Source: Solirubrobacterales bacterium
Lineage (GTDB): Bacteria > Actinomycetota > Thermoleophilia > Solirubrobacterales > 70-9
DNA: 36,109 bases
Assembly (NCBI GenBank): GCA_025450195.1
Contig: JANWHW010000018.1
Location: 67,174-103,282, forward strand
Direction of reading: 5' to 3'
Made by a program: the position numbers and the translations under genes. The notes under the pieces were generated by a model. That model was given only the letters and a program-made list of their open reading frames with translations. It was not told the origin of the DNA and ran no database searches. The stretch's first letter is position 1; each line of letters opens with the position of its first letter. Shown piece after piece: positions 6,406 through 13,261 of the stretch.

Positions 6406-7052
6406 GCGCTTCCTCCGCGACCACCGAGGTAAGCGGCTCCCCGGGGGCCGTCTCCGGGCGCGATCCCTACCCCGTTGCGGCTCGCAAGCTGCTTCGTGAG
6501 ACCCTCTTCGAGGCCGCCCGCGACGAGCTCCAGCAGCGTGCCTGGTCGGAGATCACGATGGCCGATGTGGCGGGGACCGCCGGCGTCAGCCGGCAGACCC
6601 TCTACAACGAGTTCGGCAGCCGCAACGAGTTCGCCCAGGCGTTCGTGATCCACGAGGGCGAACGCTTCCTCGATGGGGTGGAGGCCGCCATCCGCCAGCA
6701 CCTCGACGACCCCCGCGCTGCGGTCGACGCCGCGCTCGAGGTCTTCCTGCGGACCGCGGGAGAGGACCCTATGGTCCGCATCCTGCTCAGCGACGACGGC
6801 ACCGGTGGGCTGCTTCCTCTCGTTACCACGCAGGGCATGCCGGTGGTCTACTGGGCGACCGAGCGTCTCAGTGTCGCCATACAGGACGGTTGGCCCGAAG
6901 CTCCCGCTCACGAGACTCGTTTGCTCGCTGAATCGCTCGTTCGCCTGGCGATCAGCTACATCACAGCACCGAGTGGCTCGCCTGAGACGACCGCCGCTCA
7001 GGCCGGTGAGCTCCTGGCGCCGTTCATCGACAAGGCGCTGGGAACTGCCTAG
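6402..7052 (+). CDS. TetR-family regulator of the alkane operon
   Basis: 216 residues, GTG start overlapping the rubredoxin stop. After a flexible 20-residue N-terminus, the first helix (about 26-45, ARKLLRETLFEAARDELQQR) is followed by the TetR helix-turn-helix (52-72, TMADVAGTAGVSRQTLYNEFGSR). The C-terminal ligand domain is divergent, as usual. TetR regulators next to alkB-rubredoxin are known in actinobacteria (AlkU/AlkW neighbourhoods) and generally repress the operon until an alkane-derived ligand binds. Its likely operators are the inverted repeats near 4993-5040. The stop shares CTAG with the convergent GNAT gene. Confidence 0.9.
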   Translation: MSASSATTEVSGSPGAVSGRDPYPVAARKLLRETLFEAARDELQQRAWSEITMADVAGTAGVSRQTLYNEFGSRNEFAQAFVIHEGERFLDGVEAAIRQHLDDPRAAVDAALEVFLRTAGEDPMVRILLSDDGTGGLLPLVTTQGMPVVYWATERLSVAIQDGWPEAPAHETRLLAESLVRLAISYITAPSGSPETTAAQAGELLAPFIDKALGTA

Positions 7053-7588
7053 CGCCTCCAGTCACCGGCCAGCATCGCGTAGACCACCGTGTCGAGATAG
7101 CGATCGTCGATGCGTTCGGCTGCGCGCAGCGTTCCCTCTTCGTGGAAGCCAAGCCGTTCGGCGATCGCTCTGCTGCGGCGGTTGTCGACGGCGGCACGGA
7201 TCTCGACACGGTTGAGCTCCAACTCGCCAAGCGCGCGGTCAACGAGCGCGCTAACGGCGGCGGTCATTGTCCCTCGGCCCTGTCGGTCCTCGCTCAGCCA
7301 GTAACCGATGCTCGTCCGACGATGGACCCACTCGATCGAGTGGTAGCCGACGACGCCTGCGATTCGCTCATCGCAGACCACCGCCGCCTGGAGCCCATCG
7401 TCGTCGGCCTGTTGCTTGCGGGCCCGCTGGATGAACTGCTCTGTATCGGCAGGGCTCTGGCGGCTCGCCCACGGCAGCCAGCGGGCCAGGTAGGCGCGGT
7501 TCGCCTCGATCAAGGCGTGGAGCTCGTTCGCGTCGGACTCCTCCAGCAGGCGAAGGTACGCCCCTTCGGCGAGCGGGATGGGCTTCAC
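7049..7588 (-). CDS. GNAT acetyltransferase, RimJ/RimL type
   Basis: 179 residues when started at GTG 7588, which overlaps the stop of the upstream methyltransferase gene (GTGA); the longer frame is only methyltransferase code read in another frame. The protein shows the RimJ/RimL pattern: an N-terminal LRLLEESDANELHALI, YWLSEDRQGRGTMTAAVSALVDRAL (acetyl-CoA binding, with QGRGT in the place of the usual Q/RxxGxG/A), and NRRSRAIAERLGFHEEGTLR near the end. Such enzymes acetylate N-terminal amines of ribosomal proteins or small amines; the substrate cannot be told. Expressed with the methyltransferase. Confidence 0.85.
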   Translation of the reverse strand: MKPIPLAEGAYLRLLEESDANELHALIEANRAYLARWLPWASRQSPADTEQFIQRARKQQADDDGLQAAVVCDERIAGVVGYHSIEWVHRRTSIGYWLSEDRQGRGTMTAAVSALVDRALGELELNRVEIRAAVDNRRSRAIAERLGFHEEGTLRAAERIDDRYLDTVVYAMLAGDWRR

Positions 7589-8250
7589 GGAGCCGTCTGG
7601 CCTTGGCCGGCGCGGCCTCTGGCGTCGAAGAGCAGCATTGGCCCCGAGCGTTGAGTGCTTGGCGAGTCGAAGCCCGCGGCCTTCATCCACTCGAGCACTT
7701 CCTCCTCAGTGCCAACCGGTCCGAAGTCCCTGGTGTGCGGGCGGATCATCAGCCGTTGCCGGAGGCTCTCTTTTCCTCGGAGAAAGCAGGTGCCGACAAG
7801 GCGCCCGCCGGGCTTGAGGATGCGAGCGGCCTCGGCGAGCGCCCCAACCGGGTCGTTGAAGCAGTGCAGGCCCCAGTAGGAGAGAAACAGGTCGGCGCTG
7901 CCGGCTTGCTCGGGGATGGCGGTTGCGTCGGCCTCGATCACCTCCACGCTGGTGAGTCCGCGCCTGCTTGCTTGCTTTCGCGCCCGGCGGATCATCGACG
8001 GCGAGAGGTCGGCGGCTACGTAGCGAACCGCGGCCTCTGGACGCAGCCCTCTAAATGCCGGCCCCGCACCGCATGGGCAGTCGACAATCGTTCCGCCATC
8101 TGGAACCTCGGCTATCGCGCCCATGCTGTCGTAGTAGGGCTTGGTGTCCGCGCCGAATGAGGCTCGGGAGATGAGACGAGCCAGACGGGGGCGCTCCATA
8201 TAGGTGCTGAAGGCGACGCCGAAGGGGGATGCATAGAAGTCCCGCGCCAT
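7585..8250 (-). CDS. Class I SAM-dependent methyltransferase
   Basis: 221 residues from ATG 8250. The Rossmann-type SAM-binding motifs are clear: motif I VDCPCGAGP (56-64), motif II AADLSPSMI (79-87), motif III EADATAIP (106-113) and the post-motif LKPGGRLVG (145-153). This is the UbiE/Methyltransf_11 type acting on small molecules; no substrate can be assigned. Cys58 and Cys60 in motif I are unusual where Gly residues are common, but the glycine loop GAG is kept. It is followed by the GNAT gene with a GTGA overlap, and diverges from the pdxH-like gene across only 26 bp. Confidence 0.85.
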   Translation of the reverse strand: MARDFYASPFGVAFSTYMERPRLARLISRASFGADTKPYYDSMGAIAEVPDGGTIVDCPCGAGPAFRGLRPEAAVRYVAADLSPSMIRRARKQASRRGLTSVEVIEADATAIPEQAGSADLFLSYWGLHCFNDPVGALAEAARILKPGGRLVGTCFLRGKESLRQRLMIRPHTRDFGPVGTEEEVLEWMKAAGFDSPSTQRSGPMLLFDARGRAGQGQTAP

Positions 8251-8258
8251 CGGTGGCC

Positions 8259-8268
8259 AGTCTAAGGT
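8259..8268. promoter_or_regulatory. Overlapping divergent -10 boxes (methyltransferase / pdxH-like)
   Basis: TAGACT on the minus strand (8259-8264) ends 8 nt before the methyltransferase ATG; TAAGGT on the plus strand (8263-8268) ends 8 nt before the pdxH-like ATG. They share two base pairs. With only 26 bp between the start codons, both messages would be leaderless and the promoters could not be occupied together. No clear -35 hexamers. Confidence 0.45.
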
Positions 8269-8276
8269 GAGCGGCG

Positions 8277-8846
8277 ATGAATCCCCTGCGTGAGTTGGGT
8301 AAGTGGATCGAGGAAGCGCGCGAGGAAGGCATCGCGCAGCCGGCTTCGGTTGCCTTCGTGACGGTGGGGAGCGATGGCCGGCCCTCGGTGCGAACCGTCA
8401 CCTTGAAGCGCCTCGAAGACGACGCGCTCGTCTTCACGACCGCGCTGTGGACGCGCAAGGCACAGGAGGTCGAGGCCAACCCGCACGTCGCCCTGCTCTT
8501 TCACTGGCCCCAATTGGGCCGGCAGGCGCATCTCACCGGGACGGCCAGCCAGGCTGACCGCTCGCTTGCGGAGGAGTTGTTCGACGAGCGGGACCTCGTC
8601 AATCAGCTGCAGACCGTCGTTTCGCGGCAGGGGGAGCCGATCGACGACCTGGAACCGCTACGGGACCGTTTGGCCCATCTCGCCACTGTCCAAGAGACGG
8701 TGCCCGTCTGTCCGACGGATTGGGGAGCGCTGCGGGTACGGGTGGAATCGATTGAGCTCTGGACCGAATCTGACGATCGTCTGCATGACCGTCGCCTTTA
8801 CAGCCGGGATGGGGAGGGCTGGAGCCTCACCCTTCTTTCGCCGTGA
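8277..8846 (+). CDS. pdxH: Pyridoxamine 5'-phosphate oxidase (PdxH-type flavoprotein)
   Basis: 189 residues. PdxH oxidises pyridoxamine or pyridoxine 5'-phosphate to PLP using FMN. FMN/substrate motifs in order: SVRTVTLKRL (37-46), FTTALWTRKAQEVEANPHVALLFHW (53-77), and the C-terminal WGALRVRVESIELW with RLHDRR, where the Arg-x-His pattern binds PLP in E. coli PdxH. It is shorter than E. coli PdxH (218) mainly at the N-terminus, and ends LTLLSP instead of the usual RLxP. The short form and altered end leave room for a related PNPOx-family enzyme. Its 3' end overlaps the convergent GNAT gene by 20 bp. Confidence 0.85.
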   Translation: MNPLRELGKWIEEAREEGIAQPASVAFVTVGSDGRPSVRTVTLKRLEDDALVFTTALWTRKAQEVEANPHVALLFHWPQLGRQAHLTGTASQADRSLAEELFDERDLVNQLQTVVSRQGEPIDDLEPLRDRLAHLATVQETVPVCPTDWGALRVRVESIELWTESDDRLHDRRLYSRDGEGWSLTLLSP

Positions 8847-9384
8847 CCCCAGGGTCGTCGCGCTTGCCGTAGTACACGACGAAGCTCTGCTCGAAGCCTT
8901 GCCGCTCATAGAGGCGCTGCGCATCGACGTTGGTGGTCGTGGTCGTGATCTGCATGCCGTCGATGCCCAACTGCTCGAGTCGCTCCCAGGCCAAGTCCAA
9001 CAGTCGAGCTCCGACGCCGAAGCTGCGGTGATCCGGCAGGACCGAGAGAGTCTCCAGTTGCGCAAGTCGCTCCCCCGTATCCCATGACGCGAAGCCGATT
9101 CCGACCGTGACGAGCGCGTAGCCGATCGCCTGGCCATCGCTTTCGGCGATGACGACAAAGGTCTCGGGAGCCCCCAGCCAAAGTTCGTACTTGCTCCTTC
9201 GTATGCGCCACGCATCTGCCGTATCCCGCTTCGGCGTGTGGGCGCCGAGGTCGGGGGTGATCCGTTCGTGGTGCTCCTGAAGCGCATTCCAGAGAGGCTC
9301 GAGGGCGTCGAGCTCATCGACGCTGTCGGCATACCGGAAGGCAATGCCCGGAACCGGCTGATCCTGGTCCATCGGCGCGTTCAC
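8827..9384 (-). CDS. GNAT acetyltransferase
   Basis: 185 residues from GTG 9384, which overlaps the stop of the upstream gene (GTGA); ATG 9372 (181 residues, MDQDQPVPG) is the alternative. The acetyl-CoA loop is seen in LAQLETLSVLPDHRSFGVGARLLDLAWERL, and the final strand-helix in NVDAQRLYERQGFEQSFVVYYGKR. Preceded by a region (LEPLWNALQEHHERITP) typical of small GNATs acting on amino compounds. It is the third of three consecutive GNAT genes on the minus strand. Substrate unknown. Confidence 0.85.
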   Translation of the reverse strand: MNAPMDQDQPVPGIAFRYADSVDELDALEPLWNALQEHHERITPDLGAHTPKRDTADAWRIRRSKYELWLGAPETFVVIAESDGQAIGYALVTVGIGFASWDTGERLAQLETLSVLPDHRSFGVGARLLDLAWERLEQLGIDGMQITTTTTNVDAQRLYERQGFEQSFVVYYGKRDDPGVTAKEG

Positions 9385-9968
9385 TTGGAAGCCAGGCGCC
9401 GCTGCAGGTTGGCGCGCACGTCCGGCCACTCGTCGTCGATCACGCTGAAGTAGGCGGAGTCGCGCACGCCCACGTCGGGAACGGTCATGTGCTTGCGCAT
9501 GATGCCCTCGAACTGCGCCGGCAGCGCCGCGAGCGCCGCTCGCGAACGGTCATTGCGAGAGTCGGTCTTGAACTCGACCCGGACGCATTCGAGGCTCTCG
9601 AACGCGTGCTCGAGCATCAAGAGCTTTGCCTCGATATTGGCGCCGGTGCCCCAAGCACTTGGGTTGAGCCATGTCCATCCGATCTCGAGTGCGCGATCCG
9701 GTGGCCGGACGTTCAGATATCTGGAGCTGCCGATGACGTTGCCGTTACGGCGATCGCGGGTCGTGAACGGCCCCTCCTTGCCCTCTGCCGCCGCGGCCAG
9801 CGTCAATTGCATCCATCTGTCGAAGTACTCGCGGCGCTCGCCGATGTGCGCCAGCCAGCTCCAGATCTCTGGCGCCTGCGCCGCCTCCCATAGCTCCTCG
9901 GCGTGCTCCTCCGTCAGTGGCTCCAGGACGACGAGCGATCCCTCAAGGCGGGTGGTGAGGCTCTGCAC
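9381..9968 (-). CDS. GNAT acetyltransferase, RimJ/RimL type
   Basis: 195 residues from GTG 9968; the longer open frame continues into the neighbouring GNAT gene and is not needed. LEGSLVVLEPLTEEHAEELWEAAQ is the classic RimJ/RimL N-terminus. EIGWTWLNPSAWGTGANIEAKLLMLEHAFE is the CoA-binding region and VRVEFKTDSRNDRSRAALAALPAQFEGIMRKHM the conserved second half. Proteins of this subgroup acetylate ribosomal-protein N-termini, amino acids or drugs; the substrate cannot be assigned. It lies 31 bp downstream of the 160-residue GNAT and overlaps the next one. Confidence 0.87.
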   Translation of the reverse strand: MQSLTTRLEGSLVVLEPLTEEHAEELWEAAQAPEIWSWLAHIGERREYFDRWMQLTLAAAAEGKEGPFTTRDRRNGNVIGSSRYLNVRPPDRALEIGWTWLNPSAWGTGANIEAKLLMLEHAFESLECVRVEFKTDSRNDRSRAALAALPAQFEGIMRKHMTVPDVGVRDSAYFSVIDDEWPDVRANLQRRLASK

Positions 9969-9999
9969 GCCGCCATTCTCGCAGCGTGGGTTACGGGGC

Positions 10000-10482
10000 T
10001 CAGAGCCCGAGACGGAAGACGACGCGGCCATGACCCGTCTCGTCGACCGAGTCTCGCTCCGGCGCCCGAAGGTAGCCAAGCGATTCGTAGAGGCGATGGG
10101 CCTCGACCTGCGCCGGGCGGCTCCAAAGCACGATCGCCTCCCAGCCGCCGGCCCGCGCGCGCTGCTCGCAGAAGCATGCCAACGCTCGTCCTATGCCCAT
10201 CCGCCGAGCTTTGGCCGCCACCGCCAGTCGCGCGAGCTCGGCCTCGCCGGGCCGCCCGACCGCTTGCTCGGGAGCTCCCGGAGGGAGCAGGACGACGACG
10301 CCGACGATCCCATCTGGCTCGTCGACGACCGAGACCTCGCCGTGCCGCATCGAGTGGGCAAAGTCCGTATCGGCATATGGCGTCGTCCTGCCGCCCACGC
10401 CGAGCGTGACGTATGCCTCCGTCCAAAGGTCGATTACGGCGTCGGCGTCCCGATCGGCGGCGGGCCGAATTGGAGGTTTCAT
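10000..10482 (-). CDS. GNAT acetyltransferase
   Basis: 160 residues, ATG at 10482. The acetyl-CoA motif is AELARLAVAAKARRMGIGRALACFCEQRARAGG (R-R-x-G-I-G-x-A), followed by AHRLYESLGYLRAPERDSVDETGHGRVVFRLGL, all usual for compact GNAT enzymes. First of three tandem GNAT genes likely read as one message. Substrate unknown. Confidence 0.87.
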   Translation of the reverse strand: MKPPIRPAADRDADAVIDLWTEAYVTLGVGGRTTPYADTDFAHSMRHGEVSVVDEPDGIVGVVVLLPPGAPEQAVGRPGEAELARLAVAAKARRMGIGRALACFCEQRARAGGWEAIVLWSRPAQVEAHRLYESLGYLRAPERDSVDETGHGRVVFRLGL

Positions 10483-10558
10483 GCATCCAGAAGGGCGGGC
10501 GCGTTCATCGGCGGTCGAGTATCGCGAGCCCGTAACCGCCAGCCGGTTCAGGGGTTAT

Positions 10559-10573
10559 ATAGTTCGTAACTAT
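10559..10573. promoter_or_regulatory. Palindrome upstream of the DUF378 gene
   Basis: ATAGTT, CGT, AACTAT: perfect 6-bp arms in an AT-rich patch 26-40 bp before the DUF378 start. Either an operator or part of the promoter; TATCCG and ATTATC boxes follow before the ribosome binding site. It could also serve the divergent GNAT operon (start 10482). Confidence 0.35.
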
Positions 10574-10598
10574 CCGCATTATCTTCCTAGGAGGAAAG

Positions 10599-10835
10599 AT
10601 GATGGAGATGATCAAGCGGTTCGAGCCGGTAGCCCTGTTGGTCATGGTGCTCGGCGCTCTCAATTGGGGGATGGTCGGCCTGTTCGACACGAACGTGATC
10701 TCGGATGTATTCGGAAGCGGCACCTTCACCGACGTCGTCTATGTCGTGGTCGGAGCCTGCGGTCTTCTCTACATCCCGAGGCTGCTCGAGTCCCTCCACA
10801 TCGGCGGCCACTCGCCGCATCCGCGTGGCACCTGA
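10599..10835 (+). CDS. DUF378 family small membrane protein (YuzA-like)
   Basis: 78 residues. ATG at 10599 (a second in-frame ATG follows at once) with the strong ribosome binding site AGGAGG 7 bases upstream. DUF378 signature: a first membrane helix (about 9-29, VALLVMVLGALNWGMVGLF), a short loop with FDTNVISDVFGSGTF, and a second helix (about 43-61, TDVVYVVVGACGLLYIPRL). The tail contains HIGGHSPHPRG, histidine-rich and perhaps metal-binding. Function of the family is not known. A monocistronic unit: own promoter patch upstream and a strong terminator downstream. Confidence 0.88.
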   Translation: MMEMIKRFEPVALLVMVLGALNWGMVGLFDTNVISDVFGSGTFTDVVYVVVGACGLLYIPRLLESLHIGGHSPHPRGT

Positions 10836-10852
10836 CGCTTGGGAGGCAGTTG

Positions 10853-10882
10853 AAGAGACCGGGCCCTAGGGCCCGGTCTCTT
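10853..10882. terminator. Bidirectional terminator between DUF378 and dtd
   Basis: A perfect 30-bp palindrome: arms AAGAGACCGGGCCC and GGGCCCGGTCTCTT around TA. It serves the convergent genes DUF378 (+) and the dtd unit (-). The A-rich start and T-rich end give short U-tracts in both directions. Confidence 0.88.
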
Positions 10883-10893
10883 GCTGGGCTCGC

Positions 10894-11310
10894 TCAGGTC
10901 TCCAGCATCAGGGTCACCGGGCCATCGTTGACCAGAGCAACCCCCATGCAGGCCCCAAACACTCCCTTGCGGGCACCGAGCCGTTCGCAAAAGCGGTCGT
11001 AAAGAGGCTGGGCCGCCTCCGCTCGCGCGGCTTCCGTATAGCTCGGCCGATTGCCCTTTCGCGCGTCGCCGTAGAGGGTGAACTGGCTGACGCAGAGCAC
11101 TTCTCGATCCTCCAGCGGCTCGTTCACCCGCCCCTCGGTGTCGTCAAAGATGCGCAGCGCGCGAACCTTGTCGGCCAAGCGGTCCGCGTCGGCGTCGGTA
11201 TCGGTGTGGCTCACGCCAAGCAGGACGAGCATCCCCGGGCCGATCTGCGCGACGCGCTCGCCCTCGACATCGACGGCTGCCTGGCTGACCCGTTGGACAA
11301 GAGCTCTCAC
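10894..11310 (-). CDS. dtd: D-aminoacyl-tRNA deacylase
   Basis: 138 residues, normal for the family (about 145). Dtd hydrolyses D-aminoacyl-tRNAs (and Gly-tRNA-Ala), keeping D-amino acids out of proteins. MRALVQRVSQAAV is the canonical N-terminus; the catalytic SQFTLYGD (75-82) and the cross-subunit Gly-cisPro motif NDGPVT (128-133) are both intact. Cys121 stands in GACM where many members have GANM or GAMM. It is the second gene of a two-gene minus-strand unit, 25 bp after the DUF3307 gene. Confidence 0.96.
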   Translation of the reverse strand: MRALVQRVSQAAVDVEGERVAQIGPGMLVLLGVSHTDTDADADRLADKVRALRIFDDTEGRVNEPLEDREVLCVSQFTLYGDARKGNRPSYTEAARAEAAQPLYDRFCERLGARKGVFGACMGVALVNDGPVTLMLET

Positions 11311-11335
11311 GCGCTCAAGCTCACCGAGCCCGGAG

Positions 11336-11737
11336 TCAGCTCAGTGCGGCGGCCAAGAGCGCGGTCGCCCACAGGCAGATCAGGTGGGTGGATTGGTCGA
11401 CCATCAACATGAGTCGATCTTCTGGTGGGTCTGAGCATCTCTTGACTCGGTGCATATAGAGCCGCAGTAGACGCCCGTCGTCGACGATCAGGTGGGGAGC
11501 GAAGATCGCCAGCGCCACGAGCAGCGTCGCCGCCAGGCCCGCCTGGTCGCCGATCCAGATGAGCGCCGGCACGAAGGCGAGGGTGTAGGTGAAGGCATGC
11601 GAGAGCAGCGCCCGCCGAGCGACACGGTCTCGGCCCAGTCCACCCCGCTTGTGGGTTGCCTGCCAGCTGGTCTGTATGAGGAAATCGCCGGTGAGGTGGG
11701 AGACAAAGAAGACGATCGAGATATCCGCCCAGCTCAT
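11336..11737 (-). CDS. DUF3307-like membrane protein
   Basis: 133 residues from ATG 11737 (MSWADISIVFF); the open frame extends upstream but that extension is Arg-rich and implausible. The motif FFVSHLTGDFLIQTSWQATHKRG matches DUF3307 proteins (a His and an Asp inside the first helix). Further helices at about 42-60, 62-80 and 112-131. A second conserved-looking pair is APHLIVDDGR and MVDQSTHL: polar and charged residues inside helices, suggesting an enzyme or channel. Function is not known. Co-directional with dtd. Confidence 0.7.
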   Translation of the reverse strand: MSWADISIVFFVSHLTGDFLIQTSWQATHKRGGLGRDRVARRALLSHAFTYTLAFVPALIWIGDQAGLAATLLVALAIFAPHLIVDDGRLLRLYMHRVKRCSDPPEDRLMLMVDQSTHLICLWATALLAAALS

Positions 11738-11865
11738 GCGCCGAAGCCGGGTCGACGTCTTCGCCTGATGGCGACGGTCAACCCCGCGACTTTCCCCAAA
11801 ATCCGCACCTTGCGCGAATCCTAGCCGCAGTCCCAGTGTCGAACGCATCCTGCTAAACCTCGCAC

Positions 11866-12114
11866 GTGGCCGATCGCACTCCAATCTCCAGCCCCGGTAC
11901 CAGTCGGGGGGCGGATTGGCATCGTTGGCTCTTGATCGGCGGCCTTCTGCTTTTGCTCCTTTTGATGGCCTTGAACTTCCAGAAGGTCACGGTCCATCTG
12001 ATCCTCACGACGATCCAAATGCCACTGATCGTCGCGTTGCTCATAGCGGCCATTCTTGGCGCTGCGGTCGGCTGGGCCGTGCCACGCCTTCGCCGCACCG
12101 CCCAGCGCGATTAG
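11866..12114 (+). CDS. LapA/DUF1049-like small membrane protein
   Basis: 82 residues, GTG start. After a short polar N-terminus come one membrane helix (about 20-39, HRWLLIGGLLLLLLLMALNF), the short loop QKVTVHLILTTIQMP and a second helix (about 53-72), then a basic end (PRLRRTAQRD). NxQ-x-V-x-V/F followed by a second helix with GxxxGW is the LapA (lipopolysaccharide assembly protein A, DUF1049) pattern. In actinobacteria LapA-like proteins are uncharacterised; the LPS name should not be transferred. No ribosome binding site is obvious. Confidence 0.7.
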   Translation: MADRTPISSPGTSRGADWHRWLLIGGLLLLLLLMALNFQKVTVHLILTTIQMPLIVALLIAAILGAAVGWAVPRLRRTAQRD

Positions 12115-12135
12115 TCGCCGTCGTAGGCAGCACAG

Positions 12136-12257
12136 CCTAGATGGCTGATTCCACGCAGCTCGGGTGCGACGAGTCTGCAGTTACCCCCGCTATGGGTGGG
12201 TACCTGCAGACTCGATGTGGCTGAGTCGTCAGAGGGTCGTGGCATCAACCATCTAGG
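12136..12257. repeat. 122-bp nested inverted repeat (possible MITE or structured RNA)
   Basis: The outer arms at 12136-12155 and 12238-12257 match in 18 of 20 positions (CCTAGATGG...CCACG against its complement); inner arms of 11 bp (CGAGTCTGCAG at 12170-12180 and its perfect complement at 12204-12214) form a second stem. The region is non-coding, between the LapA-like gene and the terminator of tRNA-Leu. I see no convincing target duplication outside the arms. The bases between 12258 and 12304 hold a short hydrophobic reading frame on the minus strand, too short to call. Confidence 0.6.
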
Positions 12258-12304
12258 CGAGCACCAGCAGGCCCGCCACGATGATCACCCCCCATCAAAA
12301 ATGC

Positions 12305-12331
12305 GAAAACCCCCGATTTACGGGGGTTTTC
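12305..12331 (-). terminator. Terminator of tRNA-Leu
   Basis: Arms GAAAACCCCCG and CGGGGGTTTTC with a 5-nt loop, starting 2 bp after the tRNA 3' end on the minus strand; a T-rich run (GCATTTTTG) follows in that direction. It would also work on the plus strand. Confidence 0.88.
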
Positions 12332-12333
12332 GA

Positions 12334-12419
<86 letters not shown>

Positions 12420-12432
12420 TCGAGGGCGGTCG

Positions 12433-12438
12433 ATTGTA
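12433..12438 (-). promoter_or_regulatory. -10 box for tRNA-Leu
   Basis: TACAAT on the minus strand, ending 13 nt before the mature tRNA 5' end. A convincing -35 hexamer is lacking. Confidence 0.4.
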
Positions 12439-12467
12439 GATGTTTGGCGGCGCCAGCTGGTTTCGGC

Positions 12468-12496
12468 TTGCGAGCATCCGGGGGAGCCGGTAGCCT
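12468..12496 (+). promoter_or_regulatory. lexA promoter
   Basis: TTGCGA (12468-12473), 17 bp, TAGCCT (12491-12496), with the SOS box starting one base later at the expected transcription start. Confidence 0.65.
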
Positions 12497-12497
12497 G

Positions 12498-12511
12498 CGA
12501 ACAAGTGTTCG
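12498..12511. promoter_or_regulatory. SOS box (LexA operator)
   Basis: CGAAC AAGT GTTCG, a perfect match to the actinobacterial/Gram-positive SOS box CGAACnnnnGTTCG. Its place over the start of transcription of lexA implies autorepression. I found no second copy elsewhere in the window. Confidence 0.92.
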
Positions 12512-12553
12512 AACGAATCAACGCGCGTTTCGGCGCGGCGAGGGGGATCGCTG

Positions 12554-13168
12554 GTGGATCTGGACCTGACCAAAAGGCAGAAAGAGATCTTCGACTTCAT
12601 TCGCCGCTATGCGGCGAAGACCGGCTATCCGCCCACGGTGCGCGAGATCGGCAAAGCCGTCGGGCTGCACTCGTCTTCGACGGTGCACGCTCACTTGGCC
12701 AACCTCGAGAAGATCGGGTTGCTTCGTCGCGACCCGGCAAAGCCGCGGGCAATCGAGCTGCTCTTCGATCGCGCCAAGCGGACGATCATGCCTGGCGGCG
12801 AGGGGTTGCCGCTGGTTGGAAATGTCGCGGCGGGCGAGCCGATCCTCGCTGAGGAGAACATCGAGGAGTACATCGAGATTCCCGATGTGATCGGAGGCGA
12901 GGATGGCGACTACGTTCTTCGCGTGCGGGGCGAGAGCATGAAGAACGCTGGGATCTTCGAGGGCGACTACGTCGTCGTCCGGCCGGCCGACGATGCGAGC
13001 GATGGAGAAATCGTCGTCGCGCTGATCGGCGAGGAGGCCACCGTGAAGCGCATCTATCGTGAGGCCGACCACATCCGCCTGCAGCCGGAGAACGAGGCCA
13101 TGGAGCCGATTCGGACCACCGAAGCAACTGTTCTCGGTCGCGTCATCGGCCTCGTCCGCAAGGTCTGA
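12554..13168 (+). CDS. lexA: LexA repressor
   Basis: 204 residues, GTG start. LexA represses DNA-damage genes and cleaves itself when RecA filaments form. The N-terminal winged helix (LTKRQKEIFDFIRRYAAKTGYPPTVREIGKAVGLHSSSTVHAHLANLEK region, residues 5-53) binds the SOS box. The cleavage site is Ala93-Gly94 in VAAGEP; Ser128 (GESM) and Lys165 (TVKRI) are the catalytic dyad. All key residues are intact, so a functional, self-cleaving repressor is expected. A lone transcription unit, with its own operator upstream and a hairpin terminator downstream. Confidence 0.97.
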   Translation: MDLDLTKRQKEIFDFIRRYAAKTGYPPTVREIGKAVGLHSSSTVHAHLANLEKIGLLRRDPAKPRAIELLFDRAKRTIMPGGEGLPLVGNVAAGEPILAEENIEEYIEIPDVIGGEDGDYVLRVRGESMKNAGIFEGDYVVVRPADDASDGEIVVALIGEEATVKRIYREADHIRLQPENEAMEPIRTTEATVLGRVIGLVRKV

Positions 13169-13202
13169 CGGTCCCAGACGCCGCCATACTGCGTCCTCAG
13201 TC

Positions 13203-13226
13203 GTCCAAATAGTCGGCTATTTGGAC
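13203..13226. terminator. Terminator between lexA and the SDR gene
   Basis: GTCCAAATAG, TCGG loop, CTATTTGGAC: perfect 10-bp arms with a stable tetraloop, followed by TCCTTGCGTCCTTGTCT. Placed between convergent genes, probably active both ways, although the U-tracts are imperfect. Confidence 0.7.
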
Positions 13227-13261
13227 TCCTTGCGTCCTTGTCTGGCGATGTCTGGACCTCG

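Noticed and set aside
5060..6424. 454-codon open frame on the minus strand opposite alkB
   Set aside because: It mirrors alkB/rubredoxin codon structure, is Arg/Asp/Val-rich low-complexity sequence with no family, and alkB is certain from its histidine boxes.
12258..12304. Short hydrophobic frame (VIIVAGLLVLA, minus strand)
   Set aside because: Only about 13 codons, no start signal, and overlapping a terminator-proximal region; at most a remnant of a membrane protein.
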